Shown one piece after another: positions 41,327 to 49,200 of a DNA stretch of 64,000 bases (positions within the stretch are counted from its first letter, which is position 1; every line of letters begins with the position of its first letter). The stretch is from Planctomycetota bacterium (lineage in GTDB: Bacteria; Planctomycetota; UBA1135; GCA-002686595). The stretch lies in contig JADJLZ010000001.1 in assembly GCA_016709875.1 (NCBI GenBank), positions 372,001-436,000 of the forward strand, given 5' to 3'. The notes under the pieces are model-generated. The model had not been told where the DNA came from, searched no databases, and was given only the letters and a program-made list of their open reading frames with translations. A program made the position numbers and the translations under genes.

Positions 41327-42415
41327 TCAGCGCAGCGGCTCCCCCACCAACCTCAGGATCGGCGAGAGGTCGATCTGGTATCGCTTCTGCATGGCGGTTT
41401 CCCACTGCTTGTACTCGATGTCGTCGATCTGGTTCCCCGCCAGGCTCTTCTCGATCTCGGCTCCGACCGTCTTCCAGTCGCCCTCGAGCGGCTTGGGCCG
41501 GCTGTCGATCTTCACCAGCAGCCAGGCGCCCTGCTCGTACTGCGGGCCGCCGACCTCGCCGATCGGGGTGTTGAAGGCCAGCTTGCCCATCGGCGACTCG
41601 CCCTTCACGACCGGCGCGATGCGGCCGCCTTCCTTGGCCGAGCTGTCCATCGAGTGCTTCTTCGCGACCTCTTCGAAGGCGGTGCCCGCAGCGAGTTCGG
41701 CCTGGCACTGCTTGAGATCGTCCTCGGACTTGACGGCGATCAGGCGCACGTTGGCGTGCTCGCTCTGCAGCACGAAGGCGCGCACGCAGCGCTCGGCGAA
41801 CCAGCCGCGGCGCGCGTCAGAGCGGATCGTCTCGCGGTACTTGAGCGGATCCAGGCCGAGCACCGAGTCCACGAACTTGTCGAGCTGGACGCCCTCGTAC
41901 TTCTTCTGGATCGCCTTCTCGATGTCGTCGACGGCCTCCTTGTAGCGCTGCTCGATCTGCGCCTCGTCGGGCACAAGCGCAAGGCGCGCGCTCTCCAGAC
42001 CCACGAGCCGGTTCGCAACCAGGCGGTTCACCTGCTGAAAGACGTCCGCGGGGTCGCGGTGCATCCACTGCTTCAGGAGCTCGCTGACGTCGATCGATTC
42101 GCCGGCGACGCGCGCGATCACGACGTCGTTGGAGGACGCGCCCTGCGTCGGCGTCGGCGTCGGCGTCTGGGTCTGCGTCTTGGGCGCGGCGAGCGGCGCG
42201 GGTGGATCTTTCAGGGGCGCGGGCGAGTGCTCCAGAGGCTCGTCCGCGGGCGCACTCGCGCGAGCCTGCGCCACCGGCGTGCTCTCGCGCTGCGCCTTCT
42301 CGCGCTCGGCCGCCCACGCGGCGGGCTGCTTCACGGGCTCGGGATTCGGAATGGCGCCCTGGCAGGCGAGGCCCGACACGAGGAACAGGATCGAGAGCAT
42401 GCGCGTGACCTTCAT
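41327..42415 (-). CDS. PpiC-type peptidyl-prolyl isomerase, probable lipoprotein
   Basis: This 362-aa exported protein has a short signal (MLSILFLVSGLAC, with Cys18 as likely lipid site, though the lipobox is weak). A Pro/Thr/Gln-rich linker follows (about 20-95), then a helical SurA-like N domain and a parvulin-like domain (about 240-330). The parvulin segment includes GTAFEEVAKKHSMDSSAKEGGRIAPVVKG and LAFNTPIGEVGGPQYEQGAWLLVKI. It probably speeds proline isomerisation or chaperones outer-membrane or secreted proteins. The ATG at 42415 (MKVTRML) was chosen because it gives the basic n-region; the frame is open further upstream. It is divergent from the DinB gene, and the 103 bp between them must hold both promoters. 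It lies upstream of the secreted-protein cluster on the same strand. Confidence 0.8.
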   Translation of the reverse strand: MKVTRMLSILFLVSGLACQGAIPNPEPVKQPAAWAAEREKAQRESTPVAQARASAPADEPLEHSPAPLKDPPAPLAAPKTQTQTPTPTPTQGASSNDVVIARVAGESIDVSELLKQWMHRDPADVFQQVNRLVANRLVGLESARLALVPDEAQIEQRYKEAVDDIEKAIQKKYEGVQLDKFVDSVLGLDPLKYRETIRSDARRGWFAERCVRAFVLQSEHANVRLIAVKSEDDLKQCQAELAAGTAFEEVAKKHSMDSSAKEGGRIAPVVKGESPMGKLAFNTPIGEVGGPQYEQGAWLLVKIDSRPKPLEGDWKTVGAEIEKSLAGNQIDDIEYKQWETAMQKRYQIDLSPILRLVGEPLR

Positions 42416-42518
42416 CGGAGAGTTTGGGCGCACGAGTCTGCCGCAACGGCCCGGCGCAAGGAAGCGCGGGGTGCGCAGGCTGCCTCCGAGGACCCGTCCC
42501 GCTATCCTCGCGCGCATC

Positions 42519-43031
42519 ATGAGCCTCTCCGCCGCCCTGCTGCCCGAGTTCGACCAGGAAGTCTCCAGCCTGCGCAAATGCCTCGAGCGCCTGCCCGAGG
42601 GAAAGCTCAACTGGAAGCCGCACGCGAAGTCGATGAGCCTGGGCGCGCTCGCGACGCACCTTGCGAACCTGCTCACGTGGGTGAACCGCACGCTCGAGGT
42701 GAGCGAGTTCGACCTCGCCCCGGACGGCGAGCCGATGAAAGCGGTCGAGCTGCACACGCGCGCGGAGCTGCTCGCGGCGCTCGACGCGAACGCCGCGAAG
42801 GCGCGCAAGGCGCTCGCGGGGGCGAGCGACGAGTGCTTGAACGGCCCGTGGACGCTGATGGCGGCGGGCAAGAAGTTCTTCACGCTGCCGCGCACGACCT
42901 GTCTGCGCAGCTTCGTCTTGAGCCACCTCGTGCACCACCGCGGGCAGCTCTCGGTCTACCTGCGCATGCTCGACGTGCCGCTGCTCGCGATCTACGGGCC
43001 GAGCGCGGACGACGCGGGGATGCTGGGCTGA
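42519..43031 (+). CDS. DinB-family (damage-inducible-like) metal-binding protein
   Basis: The 170-aa protein is a four-helix-bundle member of the DinB/YfiT superfamily. The three metal-ligand histidines are visible: His47 in ALATHLANL, and His136 and His140 in LSHLVHHRGQLSVYLRML. These proteins are often thiol-dependent transferases (bacillithiol or mycothiol) or of unknown function, so no reaction can be assigned. The start at 42519 (MSLSAALLPEFDQE) fits the family. It is isolated between the PpiC-like gene (divergent) and the pseudopilin operon (convergent). Confidence 0.88.
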   Translation: MSLSAALLPEFDQEVSSLRKCLERLPEGKLNWKPHAKSMSLGALATHLANLLTWVNRTLEVSEFDLAPDGEPMKAVELHTRAELLAALDANAAKARKALAGASDECLNGPWTLMAAGKKFFTLPRTTCLRSFVLSHLVHHRGQLSVYLRMLDVPLLAIYGPSADDAGMLG

Positions 43032-43046
43032 GGGCGCGGCGCGCGC

Positions 43047-44591
43047 CTAGCGGTACGAGATGCGCCGCACGCGGCCGAGGCCGTGGCAGGCTTCGCAGTT
43101 GAGCTTCTCTTCGGTGCTCGAGGGCCGATTTCCCTGGGTCTGCGCCACATTCGCGCCCGCGAGCGAGATGATGCGCACGCCCGTGCCGCCGCACTCGCGG
43201 CAGTTGTCGAAGAGCGGCTTGGGGCTGACCTCGAACTCGCCGCCGTACTCGGCGAAGTAGGCCAGGATCCACTGCGAGCGGCCGGTCGAGCTGAAGTCGC
43301 GCCAGAAAGCCTCGCGGTCCTCCGACTTCTCGCCGTCGGACTTGGCCTTCTGCACCAGCTCGCGGTTCTGCAGGTAGCGCTGGATCTGCTCGTTGAGGGC
43401 TGCGCGCTGCTTGTCGAGCGCGGTCTGCGGCTTCTTCTCGCCTTCCTTGGGGTTCTCGGCGATCTGCTCGCCCTTCAGCGCGCGCTCCTTGCCCAGGAGC
43501 CACGTGCCGTAGCCGTAGGAGGCGCGCTCCCAGCGCAGCTTCTTCTTGTCGCGCTGCGCGAAGAGCTTGTGCACGGCGTCGGAATCCAGCTGCTTGGTGA
43601 GCACCTGCACGTCCTTCGTCACGGAGGCGAGCAGCTCGGTCTTCATGGTCGACTCGAGGTAGCCCATCGTCTGCTCGAAGGTGAACTTGGTCGAGGCGGT
43701 GCGCGCGAGGCGCGCGGCGGTCTCGAGGAAGCGCACGCGCACGAGGCTGGCGATGTAGGCATCGCGCGCCTTGAGCACGCGCTCGTGCTTCTTCTTCGCC
43801 TCGTTGACGTAGGGCGAGCCCGGGAAACGCTCGGCGAAGGCGTCCGCGCGCGCGAGGGCCTCGTCGTACTGCTTGCGCGCGATGAGCGTGTCGACGTCGC
43901 CCAGATACTCCAGCTGCGCGGCGTTCTTGGCCTTCTCGGCGGTGCGCTGCAGCGCGGCGCGGATGTCGTCGGAGTGGAAGCTCGGGTCGAGCGTGGCGGC
44001 CTTCTGGTAGTGCTCGGCCGCGTGCGCGAAGTCGAGCACCTTCTCGCAGTACTGCGCGATCTCGTAGTTGGCCGCGGCGTCCGTGCCGGGGACGGCGGCG
44101 AGTTCGCGCGCGTAGAGTTCGTCGGTCGTGTACACCAATCGCGCGGGCACCTCGATCGGGACGGCGGCGCCGGCGATGCGGTCCTTGGGCAGCGTGAGCG
44201 TCGAACCGGCGATCTTGATCAGCAGTTCGTTGGCCGTGCGGTCGAGGATCAGGCCGATCACCTCCTTGCCGTCGACGGTGCTGAGCTTGTCGGCCATCAT
44301 CAGCACCTCCTCGGTGGCGAGGTCGACGTAGCCGAAGCGGCGGCGCAGCTCGTCGGACTGCCGCGGCTCGAGCAGCGACCAGGGGATGTGCGCGATGCCG
44401 CCGTTGTCCAGGCGCGCGAATACCATCCCGTCGGGGTCGTGCGACTGCACGCTGCCGAAGCGGAAGGCGCCGTCGCGCAGCTGCAGCATGATCACGTCGG
44501 GGTTCGCCTCCTGCGCACGCGCGGGAGCGAGCGGGGCCGCGAGTCCGAGGAGCAGCGCAAGGATCAGGGAAGCGGGTTTCATGTGCGGCAT
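43047..44591 (-). CDS. Secreted protein with C-terminal DnaJ-type zinc finger, last gene of pseudopilin operon
   Basis: The 514-aa protein has a signal peptide (ASLILALLLGLAAPLAPARA) and an SH3-like N-terminal part (LQLRDGAFRFGSVQSHDPDGM). A helical TPR-like centre follows (about 180-300), then a charged helical region. Near the C-terminus are two CxxCxGxG motifs, CRECGGTG and CEACHGLG, arranged as half of a DnaJ zinc-finger. The second contains CxxCH, but paired with the first it reads better as a zinc site than a haem site. The ATG at 44591 is preceded by GAGG, spaced 7 nt; an ATG three codons later is possible. It lies 4 bp after the GspI-like gene and is clearly in that operon. Role unknown; a redox or folding factor for the exported pseudopilins is a guess. 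Confidence 0.7.
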   Translation of the reverse strand: MPHMKPASLILALLLGLAAPLAPARAQEANPDVIMLQLRDGAFRFGSVQSHDPDGMVFARLDNGGIAHIPWSLLEPRQSDELRRRFGYVDLATEEVLMMADKLSTVDGKEVIGLILDRTANELLIKIAGSTLTLPKDRIAGAAVPIEVPARLVYTTDELYARELAAVPGTDAAANYEIAQYCEKVLDFAHAAEHYQKAATLDPSFHSDDIRAALQRTAEKAKNAAQLEYLGDVDTLIARKQYDEALARADAFAERFPGSPYVNEAKKKHERVLKARDAYIASLVRVRFLETAARLARTASTKFTFEQTMGYLESTMKTELLASVTKDVQVLTKQLDSDAVHKLFAQRDKKKLRWERASYGYGTWLLGKERALKGEQIAENPKEGEKKPQTALDKQRAALNEQIQRYLQNRELVQKAKSDGEKSEDREAFWRDFSSTGRSQWILAYFAEYGGEFEVSPKPLFDNCRECGGTGVRIISLAGANVAQTQGNRPSSTEEKLNCEACHGLGRVRRISYR

Positions 44592-44595
44592 CAGT

Positions 44596-45138
44596 CTACC
44601 TCGGCGGTTGCCCGGGTTGCGCGGAGCCGGGAGTGGGGCCCCCGGCGGCGGGAATCTGGGACTGCTCTTGCGGTTGTTCGTGCACACCCTCGACGAAACG
44701 CCGGCGCAGGCGTTCGCCGAAGGGCACCTCGCGCAGCAGCAGCGTGGTGAAGACGCGCTCGCGCTCCACGCCGCCGCTGGTCCAGTGCATGCGCACCACG
44801 ACCTTGTACTCGATCGGGCGGTCGGGGTTGGGGCTGCTGCTGGCGGAGTACACCAGGCCCGGATAGCCGGGCACCTCGCGCTCCTCGAGCTTGCGCGGCT
44901 CGCCGGCCTCGCCCTGCGCGTCGAGCGGGAAGAGCGTCTCCTGCAGATCGGCGACGACCGCGTCGGCCGCCGAGGATCCGACCGTGCGCAGGTGCGCCGA
45001 ACGCGAGAGCGCCGCGCCGAAGGTGAACAGGCCCAGCACTGCCGTCATGCCAAAGAGCAGGATCGCCAGGCTCACGAGCACCTCGATCAGCGTGAATCCC
45101 GCGCGCGCGGCGCGCGTCTTTCGAAGGGCGCGTTTCAC
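44596..45138 (-). CDS. GspI/PilV-type minor pseudopilin
   Basis: The 180-aa product has a class III prepilin signal: basic leader to Gly14, cleavage before Phe15, and the conserved Glu at +5 (GFTLIEVLVSLAILLFGM). The short globular domain (LEEREVPGYPGLVYSASSS, then VVVRMHWTSGG) and total length fit GspI. The C-terminal tail is Gln/Pro-rich. The GTG at 45138 overlaps the stop of the GspJ-like gene in a GTGA arrangement. Minor pseudopilins form the tip of the type II secretion pseudopilus; the prepilin peptidase gene is not in the window. Confidence 0.85.
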   Translation of the reverse strand: MKRALRKTRAARAGFTLIEVLVSLAILLFGMTAVLGLFTFGAALSRSAHLRTVGSSAADAVVADLQETLFPLDAQGEAGEPRKLEEREVPGYPGLVYSASSSPNPDRPIEYKVVVRMHWTSGGVERERVFTTLLLREVPFGERLRRRFVEGVHEQPQEQSQIPAAGGPTPGSAQPGQPPR

Positions 45139-46265
45139 GGGTTCCAGTTCTCCCGAGCGGTCGAGACCACTACTTCGCGCGCGAGCGGGGCGCCGAAGTG
45201 CACCAGCGCACCGGCTGTGTGCGAGCGCGCCGTCGTGCCGCGCACAGCGCGCTTCACGGCCGCCGAATCGCCGCTCACGGCGCCGAGTTCCATCCACTCC
45301 GAGTCGATCAGGATCGCGCTCCCCGGCGCGGGCAGGCGCTCTCCATCGTCGACCGCGATGCGTGCGTCGGCGCTGTCGACGATCTGCACGAGGCGCGTAC
45401 GGCGCAGGCGATCGGAGGCGCGCTCGACCTCGAGCTCGAGCCGCACGCGGCGCGGCAGCGCGGGCCGGCCGTTCGCGACGACGATGCCCGGGTGCACCTG
45501 GTTCCAGCCGACCGAGGACGCGTCGGGCCGCTGCTTGCCCCACGCATCCCAGGCCGCTGTCGCGTCGGCGGGCTCGTTGCCGAGCTTCCAGCCGTCGTGC
45601 ACGACCGAGGTCTGCGCGGCACACAGCACGCGCATCCACAGGATGCCCGTCGTGAGTTCCTCGGTCGCGCCCGCGGGTGGACGACCCGAGCTGCCCAGGA
45701 AGTCGGGTGCGAAGAAGGACTTCGTGGCGGGATCGTCAACGAGGCGCTCGCCGCGCCAGAGGATGCCCTCCGCGCGCGCGTCCGGATCGGTGAGCGAGGC
45801 AGGCGCGACCAGCCAGATCACCTCGACCAGGCCCTGCGAGGCGCGCAGGACGCGCGCCTGCACGCCGCCCGACTGAGCCTCGCCGGTCTGCGGCTCGCCG
45901 TTCGCGCGGCGCTGCTGCTCGGTCAGGCGCGCGACCTCGGCCGAGGAAGCGGCGCGCACGAGGCGCAGGCGCGGCCATTTCGACTCGAGCACTCCGTCGC
46001 CGTCGGTGTCGAAGCGCACCCACTCGAGCACGACGTCGCCCTGCGCACCGTTCTCCAGACCGCGCAGATCGTGCGCGAAGAGATCGCCCACGCTCGAAGC
46101 CTGTTCGAGCACGCTCTGGCGCGTCTCGCTCGTGCGCCAGACGGTCAGCGTGCGCTCGATCAGCTTGAAGACGAGCACCATCAGCACGGCCAGGATGCCG
46201 AGCGCGCAGATGAGCTCGACCATCGTGAGGCCCGCGCGCCTCTGACCGTGCTGTGCGTGCTTCAT
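45135..46265 (-). CDS. GspJ/PilW-type minor pseudopilin
   Basis: The 376-aa product has a prepilin signal with cleavage after Gly12 and Glu17 at +5 (AGLTMVELICALGILAVLM). A globular domain of about 330 residues follows, longer than the usual GspJ (about 200 aa). A late segment (DDGERLPAPGSAILIDSEWMELGAV) resembles the IGDELIxY-type motif repeated in the giant neighbour. The ATG at 46265 overlaps the stop of the GspK-like gene (ATGA). In type II systems GspI, GspJ and GspK form the tip complex, and here the three genes are adjacent and coupled. Confidence 0.82.
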   Translation of the reverse strand: MKHAQHGQRRAGLTMVELICALGILAVLMVLVFKLIERTLTVWRTSETRQSVLEQASSVGDLFAHDLRGLENGAQGDVVLEWVRFDTDGDGVLESKWPRLRLVRAASSAEVARLTEQQRRANGEPQTGEAQSGGVQARVLRASQGLVEVIWLVAPASLTDPDARAEGILWRGERLVDDPATKSFFAPDFLGSSGRPPAGATEELTTGILWMRVLCAAQTSVVHDGWKLGNEPADATAAWDAWGKQRPDASSVGWNQVHPGIVVANGRPALPRRVRLELEVERASDRLRRTRLVQIVDSADARIAVDDGERLPAPGSAILIDSEWMELGAVSGDSAAVKRAVRGTTARSHTAGALVHFGAPLAREVVVSTARENWNP

Positions 46266-49200
46266 CGCTCCACGCTCCGCAGCACCGCTTCGGGCGCGTA
46301 GTAGAAGGCCCCGAAGCGCTCCAGGCGCGGCGTCTGCCGCCAGCCGTGGCGCAGGGAGAGCTTGGGATCGAAGGCGTCCGCGGAGTACTTGACGAACACG
46401 CGCCAGCGCAGCGAGTCGGACTGCTTGCCGATCGAGAGCGGCGCGCCCTCGGCGTCGCCCTTCCAGCGCAGCACGAGGCGCTGGTCGTGTTCGGGATCGC
46501 CGTCCCAGGGCGCGTCGGGGTCGTCGCGCTCGAGCACGCCGATCTGAGCGCCCTCGACGTCGGTCTTCTGGAAGAAGCACGACTCCCACCAGGCCGCGGG
46601 CTGGTCGAGCGCGAGGTCGAAGTGCGCCAGCTCGGGCGCGTCGGCGCGCTCGGCCCAGCGGTCCCAGTAGCGGAAGGGGAACAGGATCACCGGCGTGCCG
46701 CTCGCGTGCGCGGAGGGCGTCGTGCCGAAGCGGCCGCGGAAGAGCCCGCCGCCCTTGCGGTCCATCTTGCCCGCCTCGCTCGAGGCGCGCGGCATCACCA
46801 GTGAGGCGCCCTCGGCGTGCGTGTAGTGGATCAGCTCGTCGTCGACGAGCAGCAGGCCCTCGCTGGGGAAGTCCTGGGTGCTCGCGATCGGGATCTCCGC
46901 ATCGGTCGCGCTGATGCCCGAGGAGAGCACGCTCACGGGCCAGTCCTCGAGGAACTCGACCGCCTCGTGCGCGTGGTGCGGCTGCGGCAGCGTGCCGAGC
47001 AGGCCGCGGCCGGCGGTCGCGATCTGGATCAGGCCCGCGGAGGCCGTGCGCGAGCTGTAGCAGACGATCTCGTCGCCGATCTGCAGCAGGCCCGCGTCCG
47101 AGGGCAGCTCGTCGAGAAACTCCTGGCCCGCAAAGTGCAGGTCGTCGGGCGTACGGATCGCCTTGGCCTCGACATAGAAGGTCGTCGCGGCCTGCGCCGC
47201 TTCACCGCTCAGGTAGAGCGAGGCGCCCTGCGCGCTCTCGGGCGCGAGGCCCGACGCATTGCGCGCGAAGCTCGTCCCGCCGAAGCAGATCTCGTCGGCG
47301 ACCGCGCTCGGCACCGCACCGCTCTGCGACTGCACCACCGCGCCGCCGACCTTCAGTCCCGCGACGATGCGTGGACGCTCGCCCGAGGGGTGCTTGGTCA
47401 TGCGGTAGCGCGTGCGGATGTCCGCGAGCGCGCCCGTGGCCCCGACGCCCGCCGCGGCGGGATCGAAGGGATAGGGAATCGGCAGCGCCTCGCGCAGCGC
47501 GACGTAAACGCAGTTGCCGTCGACCGGGTTGTCGATCAGCAAGCCGTTGGGGTTGACCATCGCCGGCTGCGTGTCGAAGAACTGCTTCTCCCCCACCTGC
47601 GTGTCGGCGACGGGGATCAGCTGTGTCGGGCCGCTCTGGCGCCAGTGGAAAGTGTTGTAGCGGTACGGGATGTACGCGCGCTGCACGATCGCGGGGTTGC
47701 CGAGCAGCTGCGGATCCTGTTCGACGAAGAAGACCGGGTCGCCGACGCCGGGCCGGCCCGCATCGGGCTCCGCCTGACCATTGGCGATGCCCAGCGGTCG
47801 ACGCAGGATGCGCACGACCGGCAGGATCGTCGTGTTCGCAGCGTGCGGGTGCGAGTAGGTGCCCATCACGCCGCGAAACTGCAGGAAGCTGCGCACCGAA
47901 CGCGTGATCGGTCCCTCGGAGGCCTGCGGCGCGCCGACCTCCTCGGTCCAGAACGAGCCCGCGGTCGAGGAGCCCTGCGGCGCAGGGGCCAGCGTGTTGG
48001 CCGAGAGCATCGCGCTCGGCGCACCACCACCACCGCTGACGCCGCCGGAGCCCGAGCCTGTGCCCGTGCCGCCGACACCGCCCGTGCCACCCGTGCCGCC
48101 GGTTCCTCCCGTCCCTCCGCCTCCGCCCCCCGAGCCGACCGGAAGCGTGCCGTCCTCGACGTCGCTGAAGTGCGTGCGCGTGACGGCGCCATAGGCGGCG
48201 TAGAGCGCACCCGCCTCGGTACGCACGAGCTGGTCGCCGGCGATCTCGTCGTAGCGCACCCACTCGGTGTTCTCGTTGCTCGGCTCGGTGAACTGCGCGT
48301 ACTCGGAGCGGTAGACCTGCACCTGGCCCGTGCCACTGTTGGTCTCCTGCAGCACCGACACCGGCGGCTGCGAGGTGCGCGGGTCGAGGAAGTGCGTCGA
48401 GGCGTTCGACGCGGGCACCGAGATCGGGAGCACGTACACCTCCCATTCCAGGCGCGTGTCCGGGTCGACGGCGGTCGCGGGCGAATCGGGGTTCGAGACG
48501 ACGAAGCTCTGCGAGTAGTCGACCACGTAGGCGTGCTGGAAGAGCGCCTCACTCGGGTTCTTGAATCCGGCCGTGTTGCCGCGACGGCTCATGTCGAGCA
48601 GCAGCTGGTTGCCCTGCACGCCGCTGTACCAGATGAATTCCATGCCGCCGAGCTGCGCGTTGTGCGAGCTGTGCACGCCGGTCAGCTGGAAGGTCCCGCT
48701 CTGCGTCGTGACGCGCAGCGAGCCGATGCGCCGCTGTGCGATCAACGCCCATCCGCCGGCCGGATTGAAGGCCGACATCAATTGCTCCTGCGTGCACTCC
48801 GAGTCGGCCGGCTTGAGCTCGAAGGCCGTGATCGTCGAAGGCGTCCCGTCGAGGCCGTAGCCCAGGTCCACCGACGTCGGTCCGCCGCCGCCCCCACCCA
48901 CACCCGTGACCGTGATCGGCTCACCCGGCAGCGAGGCGTTTTGCCCGACGGCGCGCGTCACGAGCCCGACCGAGAACGCGCCGATCGGAGAGGGCAGCGT
49001 CGAAGCGCCGCTGGGCACGTTCGAGCGCAGCGGCATCGAGTAGCCGAAGACCTCGACGGTCGTGCCTGCGTCGTGATTGCCGACGTTCGCCGGCGCCTGT
49101 CCGCCGCTGCCGCCCGGACCGAAGAGCACCTCGGGCACGCGCGTTCCGCCTTGCAGCACGGTGCGCTCGCGCGCCAGACGGCCGCCGAAGCCCGCGTAGG

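Noticed and set aside
43060..43110. Cytochrome c haem site (CxxCH) in the zinc-finger protein
   Set aside because: The motif is one of two CxxCxGxG units, which better fits a DnaJ-type zinc site.
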